From Desulfovibrionaceae bacterium (GTDB lineage: Bacteria > Desulfobacterota > Desulfovibrionia > Desulfovibrionales > Desulfovibrionaceae), in NCBI GenBank assembly GCA_019421865.1, contig JAHZEL010000008.1, positions 342,490-406,489 of the forward strand: 64,000 bases of DNA. Direction: 5' to 3'. Positions 52,580-61,410 of this stretch are shown here, piece by piece. Within the stretch, counting starts at the first letter, position 1, and each line of letters starts with the position of its first letter. A program made the translations under genes and the position numbers. The notes beneath the pieces are model-generated. The model was given only the letters and a program-made list of their open reading frames with translations, was not told the origin of the DNA and did not search any database.

Positions 52580-54847
52580 CTATTTCCCTTCCTTTCCCGC
52601 ACGGGTTCTGCCGGAACCGCTCTTCTCGGGCAGCATTTCGGCGTGCACCGTGCCTTCGCTCCCCGCCAGTCTGTGAGCCAGCCAGGTGTAGCGTCTGCGT
52701 ATGTGATTGTTTCGTACCGCCGTGGCAAGCGCCCTCCATTCACCCACCAGCACTACCATTTTTCTGCCGCGCGTCACAGCCGTATAGACGAGGTTGCGCT
52801 GAAGAAGCATGTAGTGCTGCATCATGAGCGGAATGACCACCACGGGGTACTCTCCGCCCTGCGACTTGTGAATGGATATGGCATAGGCCGGAACAAGCTC
52901 GTCCATCTCTTCCCAGAGATAGTTCACGTTGCGGTCGTCAAAGCGCACGGTCAGCTCGCGTTCCTCGACATCCAGATAGATGATGGTGCCGGTATCGCCG
53001 TTGAAAACATCCTTGTCGTAGTTGTTGCGCACCTGCATAACCTTGTCGTTCAGGCGGAACTGACGCTCGCCGCGCACAAGGGAGGAGCGCTGGGGATTCA
53101 CGGCATCCTGAATGCGTCGGTTCAGGCTGTTCACGCCCACCCCGCCCCGCAGCATGGGCGAAAGCACCTGAATGTCCTCGGAACGGAAACCGAACTTGCG
53201 GGGAATCCTGTCGCGCACGAGATCCACCACGAGATCGGCCGCCGCTTCCGGATCATCCTGCTTGAAGAAATAGAAGTCCGTCTTCTGGCCGCCGCTCTGA
53301 TGCAGCTCCGGAAGAAGGCCCTTGTTGATGAGATGCGCGTTGCAGATGATGTCGCTTTCCGCAGCCTGCCGGAACACTTCCATGAGTTCCACGACGGGAA
53401 CCACCCCGGAGGCGATGACGTCGCGCAGCACATTGCCCGGTCCGACGGAAGGAAGCTGATTCACGTCGCCCACAAGAATGAAGGTGGCTCCCACGGGCGC
53501 GGCCTTCACCAGATGGTACATGAGCATGGTATCCATCATGGAGGCTTCGTCCACCACGAGCAGCCCGCACGCCAGCGGATTGTTCTCGTTGCGGTTGAAG
53601 CCGTCCTCTGCCGGACTGTACTCCAGCAGGCGATGAATGGTTTTCGCCTCCAGCCCGCTCGCCTCGGACATGCGCTTGGCCGCGCGCCCCGTAGGCGCCG
53701 CCAGAAGAATGCGCGCCTTCACTTCCTGAAACACGCGGATGATGGCGTTCAGAATGGTCGTCTTGCCGGTACCGGGGCCGCCGGTGAGCACCATGACCTT
53801 GGACGAAGCCGCCGTATACACGGCCTTCTTCTGCTCTTCGGCGAGCGTCATGGGCATGGATTCAAGCACCTTCTTCACCAGCTTTTTCGGCTCGGAAAAA
53901 TGCACGGACTTCGGAGAATGCAGAAGCCTGTGCATATAGAAGGCTATCTTGGACTCGTAAATATGGTTTCGTGTGAGGTAGACGCCTTCGTGATCACCGA
54001 GATCCTCGATGACCACGCGCTCCTCTCTCTCGAGTTCCGCTATGGCCTCGTCCGCCATGTCGGCAGGAATGGAAAGCTTGTCCGCCGACTCCTGCACCAG
54101 AAGATCCCGCGGATAGTAGACATGCCCGTCTTCGGTAAGGCGCATGAGCATGTAGAGCACGCCGGCCTCGGCTCTCAGGGGACTGGCCTCGTCGAATCCC
54201 AGCTTGCGGGCCAGCGCGTCGGCCGTGGTGAAGCCTATGCCGTGTATGTCCATGGCCAGCCGGTAGGGATTTTCCCGCACCACGGCAAGAGCCTGCGCAC
54301 CGTACTGACGATAGATGCGCACCGAAAGACCGGCCGTCACACCGTGCGGCTGCAGAAAAATCATAAGTTCCCGGATACCCTGATGCTCCGCCCAGGACGC
54401 CTTCATGGCCTCCAGTCTTTTCTTGCCGAAGCGGGGAAGCTCCAGCATGCGGTCAGGGTCGTGATCCATCACTTCCAGAGTATCCGCCCCGAAATGCGCC
54501 ACAATGCGGTCGGCCCATTTCGGCCCTATGCCCTTGATGCAGCCGGAAGCAAGGAAAAGACGGATGCCCTCTTCCGTGGCGGGAAGTTCCTCTTCCCACG
54601 AGGTCATCTGTATCTGGCGGCCGAACTTCGGATGACTGATCCAGTGCCCCTTTACGCACAGGCGCACGCCGGGCTGGGGAGAAGACATGGTGCCCACAAC
54701 GGCCACCGGATCCTCCCGTCCTTCCACGCGCAGCCGGAACACCGTCCAGCCGTTTTCCTCATTATGGAAAACCACGCGCTCCAGCGTGCCGGAAAATTCC
54801 TCCGCCTTGTCGGGCCCCTCCGAGGCCAGCATATCCATCTGTTCCAT
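52580..54847 (-). CDS. recD2: RecD-like DNA helicase RecD2
   Basis: 755 residues. N-terminal OB-like domain and helix-hairpin-helix repeats (SGCIKGIGPKWADRIV, MDIHGIGFTTADALA), then SF1 helicase motifs: Walker A LTGGPGTGKTT, DEASMMD, GDVNQLPSVGPGN and VYTAVTRGRK. RecD2 occurs without RecBC and moves 5' to 3'. It ends two bases from the NlpC/P60 start. A start at the second ATG is possible. Confidence 0.95.
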   Translation of the reverse strand: MEQMDMLASEGPDKAEEFSGTLERVVFHNEENGWTVFRLRVEGREDPVAVVGTMSSPQPGVRLCVKGHWISHPKFGRQIQMTSWEEELPATEEGIRLFLASGCIKGIGPKWADRIVAHFGADTLEVMDHDPDRMLELPRFGKKRLEAMKASWAEHQGIRELMIFLQPHGVTAGLSVRIYRQYGAQALAVVRENPYRLAMDIHGIGFTTADALARKLGFDEASPLRAEAGVLYMLMRLTEDGHVYYPRDLLVQESADKLSIPADMADEAIAELEREERVVIEDLGDHEGVYLTRNHIYESKIAFYMHRLLHSPKSVHFSEPKKLVKKVLESMPMTLAEEQKKAVYTAASSKVMVLTGGPGTGKTTILNAIIRVFQEVKARILLAAPTGRAAKRMSEASGLEAKTIHRLLEYSPAEDGFNRNENNPLACGLLVVDEASMMDTMLMYHLVKAAPVGATFILVGDVNQLPSVGPGNVLRDVIASGVVPVVELMEVFRQAAESDIICNAHLINKGLLPELHQSGGQKTDFYFFKQDDPEAAADLVVDLVRDRIPRKFGFRSEDIQVLSPMLRGGVGVNSLNRRIQDAVNPQRSSLVRGERQFRLNDKVMQVRNNYDKDVFNGDTGTIIYLDVEERELTVRFDDRNVNYLWEEMDELVPAYAISIHKSQGGEYPVVVIPLMMQHYMLLQRNLVYTAVTRGRKMVVLVGEWRALATAVRNNHIRRRYTWLAHRLAGSEGTVHAEMLPEKSGSGRTRAGKEGK

Positions 54848-54908
54848 CAGTTCATCACGGGCCTGGGTGCGGAAAAAGGAAAAGCCGGGCAGCCCACATG
54901 CCGGCCTC

Positions 54909-54956
54909 TTTACAACTCCCTTGATGTACTACTATAAACGGGAAATATCATCAAGG
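54909..54956 (+). promoter_or_regulatory. Promoter of alaC with flanking inverted repeat
   Basis: TTTACA, 18 bases, TATAAA (54933-54938). An inverted repeat CCTTGATG (54919-54926) and CATCAAGG (54949-54956) brackets the -10, with centres 30 bp apart. The left half lies in the promoter spacer and the right half just past the start point, a good position for a repressor. It sits in the 304-base gap 54848-55151, otherwise empty. Confidence 0.6.
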
Positions 54957-55151
54957 CAGGCTCCGCCGCCCCGCGTCATGCCAGCGCGCAGGCGGCATCG
55001 TCCCCCGTCTGCCGCCCCCTGTATGCCGCGCATCAGCCCGACATACCTGTAATCCTCAGCAGTTCAGACTGCGTCGAGGCAGCCCGGAAGCGTCATGCCA
55101 GCGCCAGGGGAAATGTGCGGCCCGGCCTGGCTCCCGTACTGTGAGGACAGT

Positions 55152-56327
55152 ATGCCCGAATTTTCGAGGATAGACCGTCTTCCCCCCTATGCCTTCGCCG
55201 TAGTGGGAGACATCAAGAAGCAGCTTCGGCAGCAGAACATCGACATCGTGGACCTCTCCATGGGCAATCCCGATCTGCCGACCCCCAGATTCATTGTGGA
55301 CAAGCTCTGCGAAGCCGCCCGCAAGCCCGTGAATCACCGCTATTCCGTATCCCGCGGTATTCCCAATCTGCGCAAGGCCATCTGCGATCTTTACGCCCGC
55401 CGCTTCGACGTCCATCTCGATCCCGAAACACAGGCCATTGCCACCATCGGCTCCAAGGAAGGCCTCGCCCACCTCTGCCTCGCCATGCTGAATCCCGGCG
55501 ATGTGGTTTTCGCCCCGGACCCCACCTATCCCATACACGTGTACGCTCCCGTCATCTGCGGAGCCGACGTGCGGCGCATTCCCGTGGCGGAAGACCGCGA
55601 CTTCTTTGAAGACCTGCTCACCGCCACCAAGCAGACCTGGCCGAAACCGAAGCTGCTCATTATCAGCTATCCGCAGAATCCCACCACGCAGGTTGTGGAT
55701 CTGGCCTTCTTCGAGCGCATCGTGGAATTCGCCAAGGAACACAAAATGTGGGTCATCCACGACATGGCCTATGCCGATCTGTGCTTCGACGGCTACAAGG
55801 CGCCGAGCTTCCTTCAGGCCAAGGGCGCCGAAGACGTGGGCGTGGAGTTCTACTCCATGACCAAGGGCTACTCCATGGCCGGATGGCGCATGGGCTTCTG
55901 CCTCGGCAACAGGGATCTTGTCCACATTCTCACCCGATTGAAAAGCTATCTCGATTACGGCATCTTTCAGCCCATCCAGATTGCGGCCACGGTGGGACTC
56001 AACGCGCCCCGCGACGCCGTGGAAAAAATATGCGATGAATACAGAAAGCGCCGCGATGTGCTCTGCACCGGTCTCAACCGCATAGGCTGGCCCATCACGC
56101 CGCCGAAGGCCACCATGTTCGCCTGGGGACGCATTCCCGAACCCTTCCGGGCCATGGGATCCATGGAGTTCTCCAAGCTGCTGCTGCAGAAAGGTCATGT
56201 GGCCGTGCAGCCCGGCATAGGCTTCGGTCAGATGGGCAACGAATACGTGCGCTTCGCGCTCATTGAAAACCAGAAGCGTACCCGGCAGGCCCTTCAGGGC
56301 ATCAAAAAGGTGCTTCAGGAAGGCTGA
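55152..56327 (+). CDS. alaC: AlaC-like alanine-synthesizing aminotransferase
   Basis: 391 residues. RIDRLPPYAFAVVGDIK, DLSMGNPDLPTP, NHRYSVSRGIPNLRKAI and the lysine motif SMTKGYSMAGWRMGF closely resemble E. coli AlaC along the whole length. It makes alanine from pyruvate and glutamate; related enzymes also accept other amino acids. Start at 55152 because GAGG lies five bases upstream. It precedes hom by 128 bases, an order common in Desulfovibrio. Confidence 0.9.
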   Translation: MPEFSRIDRLPPYAFAVVGDIKKQLRQQNIDIVDLSMGNPDLPTPRFIVDKLCEAARKPVNHRYSVSRGIPNLRKAICDLYARRFDVHLDPETQAIATIGSKEGLAHLCLAMLNPGDVVFAPDPTYPIHVYAPVICGADVRRIPVAEDRDFFEDLLTATKQTWPKPKLLIISYPQNPTTQVVDLAFFERIVEFAKEHKMWVIHDMAYADLCFDGYKAPSFLQAKGAEDVGVEFYSMTKGYSMAGWRMGFCLGNRDLVHILTRLKSYLDYGIFQPIQIAATVGLNAPRDAVEKICDEYRKRRDVLCTGLNRIGWPITPPKATMFAWGRIPEPFRAMGSMEFSKLLLQKGHVAVQPGIGFGQMGNEYVRFALIENQKRTRQALQGIKKVLQEG

Positions 56328-56348
56328 TGCCCTTACCTTTTAAATTAA

Positions 56349-56419
56349 CCAGCGGGAACGGCTGATCGAAGGCCGCTTCCGCTGGAACCGGAAGTCGGGG
56401 CGATACGCCCCCCTTCCGG
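56349..56419 (+). promoter_or_regulatory. Tandem stem-loops between alaC and hom
   Basis: Stem 1: CCAGCGG-AA-CGGC with GCCG-TT-CCGCTGG (56349-56385). Stem 2: CCGGAAG-GGGGC with GCCCC-CTTCCGG (56388-56419). They are separated by two bases and the second ends 36 bases before the hom start. No T-run follows, so they may govern message processing or translation rather than termination. Confidence 0.65.
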
Positions 56420-56455
56420 AGACTCTCTCAACCTCTTCCCTCCTTTGGAGCTTGC

Positions 56456-57775
56456 ATGTCTCAGAACCTTTGCATCGGTCTGGCCGGCCTCGGCACGGTC
56501 GGCAGCGGCCTTGTGGAAATGCTGCAAAAGAATCACGACGAAATTCTGCGCAGGACCGGCCGTGAAATCACGATCAAGACGGTGGCCGTACACAACCTCG
56601 CCAAGAAACGCGATCTTCCCGAGGGTATCATGCTCACCGACGACGCCCTCTCTCTTGCCGACGATCCCGACATTCAGGTGGTGGTCGAGCTCATGGGCGG
56701 AACCACCGTGGCCAGAGATCTGATCATGCGCTCCATGCAGAACGGCAAGTCCGTGGTCACGGCCAACAAGGCCCTGCTCGCGGAATACGGCCGTGAAATC
56801 TTTGCTCTCGCCGCGGAAAAGAACGTGGCCCTCGGCTATGAAGCCAGTTCCGCCGGTGCCATTCCCGTCATTCAGACGCTGCGCGACAGCCTTGCCGGCA
56901 ACCATATCACCTCGATCATGGGCATTCTCAACGGCACGTCCAACTACATTCTTTCCGAAATGAACAACCACGGCTTCGATTTTCCCACCGCGCTCAAGGA
57001 AGCGCAGGAGCTGGGATTCGCCGAAGCCGATCCTTCGCTGGACATCGACGGTCAGGATGCGGCCCACAAGCTCGTGCTGCTCATCCGTCTGGCCTGGGGC
57101 GTGCATTACGACTTTTCCAAGCTCTCCATCGAGGGCATCCGCGGCCTCAATCCTCTGGACATCCAGTTTGCCCGCGAATTCGGATACCGCATCAAGCTCA
57201 TCGGTCAGGCCCGCGATGAAAACGGCAAGATCGAAGCCGGCGTGTTTCCCGCGCTTGTGCATCACTCCATGCTGCTGGCAAGGGTGAACGGCGCCTACAA
57301 TGCCGTCCGCATTGAAGGCAATGCCGTCGGTTCCCTGTTCCTGCACGGTCTCGGCGCGGGCAGCAGGCCCACGGCCAGCGCCGTGCTCGGCGATCTGCTG
57401 GCCCTCGCACGCCGGGATGAAGTCAACAGCGCCGAAGCCAATACCGGTTTCGTCCACACCCTGCCCGAAGCCGAAATTCTTCCTTCCGACGAGGCGGAAA
57501 GCCCCTGGTACGTGCGCGCCACCGTGCGCGACACCCCCGGCGTTCTGCGAGACATCGCCACGGTTTTCGCCAAGGAAAACATCAGCTTCGCCCAGCTCAT
57601 CCAGAAGGCCGCCACCAGAGACGACTGCGTCTCCCTTGTGCTCATGACGCATGATACGACAGGACGCGCCATCAAGAAGGCCTGCCGGATTCTCCATGAG
57701 GACGGCACCCTTCTGGTGCCCGCCACCTGCTTCCGCATCCTTGCCTCCAGCGGCAACGAGGCCGAAGGCGCCTGA
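56456..57775 (+). CDS. hom: Homoserine dehydrogenase
   Basis: 439 residues. NAD(P)-binding GLAGLGTVGSGL, VVTANKALLAEYG, the catalytic region NGTSNYILSEM and LDIDGQDAAHKL, and a C-terminal ACT domain (RATVRDTPGVLRDIATVFA) for threonine feedback. It makes homoserine for threonine and methionine. Preceded by TTTGGAG. Confidence 0.97.
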   Translation: MSQNLCIGLAGLGTVGSGLVEMLQKNHDEILRRTGREITIKTVAVHNLAKKRDLPEGIMLTDDALSLADDPDIQVVVELMGGTTVARDLIMRSMQNGKSVVTANKALLAEYGREIFALAAEKNVALGYEASSAGAIPVIQTLRDSLAGNHITSIMGILNGTSNYILSEMNNHGFDFPTALKEAQELGFAEADPSLDIDGQDAAHKLVLLIRLAWGVHYDFSKLSIEGIRGLNPLDIQFAREFGYRIKLIGQARDENGKIEAGVFPALVHHSMLLARVNGAYNAVRIEGNAVGSLFLHGLGAGSRPTASAVLGDLLALARRDEVNSAEANTGFVHTLPEAEILPSDEAESPWYVRATVRDTPGVLRDIATVFAKENISFAQLIQKAATRDDCVSLVLMTHDTTGRAIKKACRILHEDGTLLVPATCFRILASSGNEAEGA

Positions 57776-57919
57776 GGAAAAAATCTGCCGGTTCTGTCTC
57801 GTACGCCCCTGCGGAATCTTCCGATTCCAAAAAGGAAAAACAGGCCGGAACCGGACAGGTATGCGGCACTTTTGCCGCCATCTCACACGTTCAACCACGC
57901 TTCAAGCAAAGGAGTACCC

Positions 57920-58288
57920 ATGATTTCCTTTGACCACGTTCATCTCTGCTGCTCCGACCTCGACGCCATGATCCGCTTCTGGACTGAAGCCCTCGGCGCC
58001 AGCTTCGTGCGCTTCCGCAAGTTCGGCGGAGCCGACGGCGCCGTCGTCACGCTCTCCGGCGTGCAGATTTTCCTCAAGAAGATCCCCGCCGACTCCCCCA
58101 TGCCCAATGGAGCCGCCTGTGGTCTCAACCATATCGGCATCCGGGTGGAGGATCCCAACGTCATGGCGGAAAAGCTTGTCAGCCAGTTCGGCGGAAAGCT
58201 GCTCAACAAGGCCAGCGACGACTGCTCCTTTGTCAGCGTGCCTCAGGGCCTTACGCTTGAACTCATGCGCGCCGGAGCCGACGTCTAG
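57920..58288 (+). CDS. VOC-superfamily protein (glyoxalase-like)
   Basis: 122 residues, one VOC domain of paired beta-alpha-beta-beta-beta units: ISFDHVHLCCSDLDAMIRFW and GLNHIGIRVEDPNVMAEKL. Metal ligands could be His6, Glu-type residue near the end (LTLELMRAG) and His in LNHIGI. Similar in size to methylmalonyl-CoA epimerases and lactoylglutathione lyases; substrate not assignable. AAGGAG precedes its ATG. Ends at a strong terminator. Confidence 0.88.
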   Translation: MISFDHVHLCCSDLDAMIRFWTEALGASFVRFRKFGGADGAVVTLSGVQIFLKKIPADSPMPNGAACGLNHIGIRVEDPNVMAEKLVSQFGGKLLNKASDDCSFVSVPQGLTLELMRAGADV

Positions 58289-58344
58289 TCCTCCCTCTTC
58301 CATCCTTTAGAAGAACGTATCTTCCATACATTCTTCATAAAAAC

Positions 58345-58388
58345 GGCGTCCGCCTGCAGAAAACTTTTGCAGATGGACGCCCTTTTTT
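58345..58388 (+). terminator. Terminator after the VOC gene
   Basis: GGCGTCC-CTGCA with TGCAG-GGACGCC around a nine-base loop, then six T. Confidence 0.93.
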
Positions 58389-58579
58389 CTTACGACTATT
58401 GCAGAAACGGCGCTGTTTCCACAGGTCACGATACCAGGCGACACAAAAAATATCTCTTTCACTGCATCTTGCATTCTGAGAGGGAAACGGCAGACCTCGT
58501 TGCAGCTTTTCGAGAAAACGTGTACTCTGTCAGTTGATCGCAGACTGTATGTTTTCTTGTGCGTATGGAGGAAACACTT

Positions 58580-58939
58580 ATGAAGATTTCCGTTCTGGCT
58601 GTATCTCTGTCTCTGCTCCTTGCAACAAACGCCCATGCCGCATTCATCGGACCGAGCGACGCACGCAAAGTCGTCACTACAGTCCAGGCCGCCGTTGATT
58701 CCGAAAACGATACAACCTGCGTTCTTGACGGAAACATCGTCAGACATCTGGATAAGAACAGATATGCCTTCGAGGACAAGAGCGGAACCATGACTGTGGA
58801 TATTCCGCCCCATGTCTTCGGGCAGGTCGACGTTACGCCGAAGGATACCGTCCGGCTTACCGGCGAAATGACCAAAAAGAAAACTGCCGAGCATCCCGAT
58901 ACCCATCTGCGGGTCCGTTATATCGAAAAGCTCTCCTGA
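58580..58939 (+). CDS. BOF (YgiW/YdeI) family periplasmic protein
   Basis: 119 residues. Sec signal MKISVLAVSLSLLLATNAHAA followed by one OB-fold-like domain (CVLDGNIVRHLDKNRYAFEDKSGTMTVDIP and DTVRLTGEM). The family is linked to stress tolerance in enterobacteria, binding small cations or molecules in the periplasm. GGAGGAA lies six bases before the ATG. Single gene between a terminator and the tRNA gene. Confidence 0.88.
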   Translation: MKISVLAVSLSLLLATNAHAAFIGPSDARKVVTTVQAAVDSENDTTCVLDGNIVRHLDKNRYAFEDKSGTMTVDIPPHVFGQVDVTPKDTVRLTGEMTKKKTAEHPDTHLRVRYIEKLS

Positions 58940-59124
58940 GCGCTGCACCCGCATCCGGCGCTGAAAGTCCGTCGAAGTAAAAAGAACACATTCCCGCGAC
59001 GTTCAGCCCCTGCCATTTGCCAGACCTGTGAACATTGCCGTAACCGGGCAGATAAACAGCGAAAAAAGACGATGCTCCGTATCTTCCATGAGCCGGGACG
59101 CAGTCCTTCTCAATAAAGCCAAGC

Positions 59125-59153
59125 TTGACAGGGTACAGATCAAAGGCTAGATT
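59125..59153 (+). promoter_or_regulatory. Promoter of tRNA-Arg
   Basis: Consensus TTGACA, 17 bases, TAGATT; the start point would fall a few bases before the mature tRNA 5' end at 59164. Confidence 0.88.
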
Positions 59154-59163
59154 CTTTCCTCGT

Positions 59164-59240
<77 letters not shown>

Positions 59241-59250
59241 CTGAGTACAT

Positions 59251-59285
59251 AAGAGCCCGGCTTTTCATCCGGGCTCTTTTCTTTT
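59251..59285 (+). terminator. Terminator of tRNA-Arg
   Basis: GAGCCCGG/CCGGGCTC stem, eight-base loop, then TTTTCTTTT. Confidence 0.95.
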
Positions 59286-59407
59286 ATTTATTCATCTGAG
59301 CGTTGAAGAAGCCCTCCATCGTCGGCCCCTGTCCACATGCCCGCTACACTTCCCAGAGCCGCCTTACGTTCACTTTCCCCGCACCGAATACCAAAGGGAT
59401 ACCTGAA

Positions 59408-59992
59408 ATGGATATCATCAATATATTACCGGCAAAAAACAGGGATGAACTGCGCCGGTGGCTTGCAGAACACTACCGAACGGAAAAAGAATGCTGGGTT
59501 ATCGTCAAGCGCGGAAGACCTGTCGATGATGGAACATTCTGGTACATAGATGCCGTGGAAGAAGCCATGTGTTTCGGCTGGATCGACAGCACGACGAAAA
59601 AAACAAATGAGGGAACAACGGCGCAGCGGCTGGCTCCACGCCGGAAAGGCAGCGTATGGTCCGAACTGAATAAAGAGCGCTGCCGAAGAATGGAGCGACT
59701 CGGACGCATGACTGACGCAGGCAGAGCCGTACTGCCCGATATGTCGGAAAAAGGCTTCGTCATCGACAGGGAAATACTGAACGCCCTGCAGGCGGATCCC
59801 GAAACCTGGAAAAACTTCCAGGCCTTTCCGCCGCTTTATCAACGGGTGAGAATAGATACCATTCAGATAAAAAAGAAACAGCCGGAATTATTCAGCAGTC
59901 GGCTGCAAAAACTTCTGGACAACACCAAAAAGGGAATCATGTACGGCGAATGGAATGACAACGGACGATTGCTTGACAACGCATCCCTCTAA
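59408..59992 (+). CDS. YdeI/OmdA-like protein
   Basis: 194 residues. AKNRDELRRWLAEHY, CWVIVKRGRP, YIDAVEEAMCFGWIDS, RLAPRRKGSVWSELNKER and the C-terminal FQAFPPLYQRVRIDTIQIKKK tract match the bacteriocin-protection/OmpD-associated (YdeI, OmdA) family. Biochemical function unknown. AAGGGA lies eight bases before the ATG. Not clustered with related genes; first gene after the tRNA. Confidence 0.85.
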   Translation: MDIINILPAKNRDELRRWLAEHYRTEKECWVIVKRGRPVDDGTFWYIDAVEEAMCFGWIDSTTKKTNEGTTAQRLAPRRKGSVWSELNKERCRRMERLGRMTDAGRAVLPDMSEKGFVIDREILNALQADPETWKNFQAFPPLYQRVRIDTIQIKKKQPELFSSRLQKLLDNTKKGIMYGEWNDNGRLLDNASL

Positions 59993-60073
59993 CACCTTTC
60001 TGCTCTCGAATAGCATAGAAAAAAGGCGCTCACGTCCGATACACAAGATGCAAAAGGACGTCTACGGCACAAC

Positions 60074-61246
60074 CTATCGCGATGCACTACGTTTTTCATA
60101 CTCGCTCATAACAAATTTCAAATGTTGCATGAACGATATGCTGTCGCTGTGATGCTCAAGAACATACTGCCGCCCTGCTCGCTTTACCGCATCCAGATCT
60201 TTTCGATGATCCAGCACCGCACATATTTTTTCCAGCCGAGCTTCAGAGCTGCTTTCCGGAAAATCAATAATATTCTTTCCATCCGTAAACACGGTATGGT
60301 CGCCGTCTGCAACAGGCGTCATGACAAGCGTCTGGCAGCTCATGGTCTCAAGCATGCCCTGCAGCGGCGCATCCGTCTGTTCCGGAAAAACATGCACGGA
60401 ACTCACCAGCAGCATATTGCGGTATGCCTGAAGATCGAGCCCTCCGAGCAGAAGCAGTCGTGACCGCATATCTTCCGGCAGGGAGCTGTACAGCGGCTCC
60501 CAGAGTGTCTTCGATGTGCCATTGCCGAAGAACAAAAGCACCAGACAGTGCGGCCGATGGGCCAGCAGACCGAGAATGACCTGACGCATGTCATGGCTTC
60601 CGGCAGAAAGCCCCTTCATGTGAAAGGTGACGGTCTCGCCGTTCCAGAGCTCGGGCGTTCTGGGGAAAAACGGCGAAAGATCTCCCGGCCGGGGAGAAAA
60701 GAACTCCGTATCCACATACTGCGGTCGTACATGAATAACGGAATGCAGCATGCCGGGAAAATGCCGTTTCTGGTTTTCGGAACGCACAAAATAAAGATCG
60801 CTTTGCGTGATCTGGGCCTTCTGAATGTCCATGAGGGCATTCAGCTTTTCCGTTCTCGTCTCGTGCTTTGTTCTGGTAATGCCCAGATAGGAAACAATGA
60901 ACGCTTCGGGAAAGGCATGACGGAGAAACAGCGCCGGGCCGTCCGCAAAGGAAACAAATATCACGTCGGGAATGAACCCCGACTCCCGAATATGAAAGAA
61001 GGTCCGGCAGGCCTGCTGCGCAAGCCTCATCGCCTTGTTCCACTCTTCCGTGTAGGCATCACTGCCCTGCTGCGTGCTGCGGTTTCTGTCGATTTTAAGC
61101 CGGGCGTGGATAATTTCCGGACCGGAGGTATCCTGACGCGGATAAAAAGAAAGAAACATGACCTGATTGTCAGGGTTCGAGGCCAGTATTGAGGGCATCT
61201 TTCCGAAACAGCCCGGATACGTATCGTTGCAAAACAATATGCGCAT
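60074..61246 (-). CDS. Glycosyltransferase, GT-B fold (family 4-like)
   Basis: 390 residues. N-terminal MRILFCNDTYPGCFG and an SFADGPALFLR segment, then a C-terminal donor domain with VLLFFGNGTSK, LLLLGGLDLQAYRNMLLVSSVHVFPEQTDAPLQGMLETMSCQ and a glutamate-rich end. The PEQTDAPLQGMLE stretch stands for the usual E-x7-E nucleotide-sugar motif. Similar enzymes decorate adhesins or surface polysaccharide. It lies beside the adhesin gene in the same direction and is less GC-rich than the core block. Confidence 0.82.
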   Translation of the reverse strand: MRILFCNDTYPGCFGKMPSILASNPDNQVMFLSFYPRQDTSGPEIIHARLKIDRNRSTQQGSDAYTEEWNKAMRLAQQACRTFFHIRESGFIPDVIFVSFADGPALFLRHAFPEAFIVSYLGITRTKHETRTEKLNALMDIQKAQITQSDLYFVRSENQKRHFPGMLHSVIHVRPQYVDTEFFSPRPGDLSPFFPRTPELWNGETVTFHMKGLSAGSHDMRQVILGLLAHRPHCLVLLFFGNGTSKTLWEPLYSSLPEDMRSRLLLLGGLDLQAYRNMLLVSSVHVFPEQTDAPLQGMLETMSCQTLVMTPVADGDHTVFTDGKNIIDFPESSSEARLEKICAVLDHRKDLDAVKRAGRQYVLEHHSDSISFMQHLKFVMSEYEKRSASR

Positions 61247-61363
61247 ATGCCCTCACGCGAATCTTATGCCACCCCATGTCTCTATATCATCGCTCACGAG
61301 TATCATGCAATGCCCTCATTAATGAATTATCATCTGCATCCCTCCATACCATGCGGACGAAAA

Positions 61364-61402
61364 CAGGGCTGCCGACCATGAAGAATCAAGCCGACAGCCC
61401 TG
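61364..61402 (-). terminator. Terminator after the adhesin gene
   Basis: Minus-strand CAGGGCTG-CG with CG-CAGCCCTG, followed by TTTTCG, just beyond the adhesin stop at 61411. Confidence 0.8.
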
Positions 61403-61410
61403 CTCGGTGT

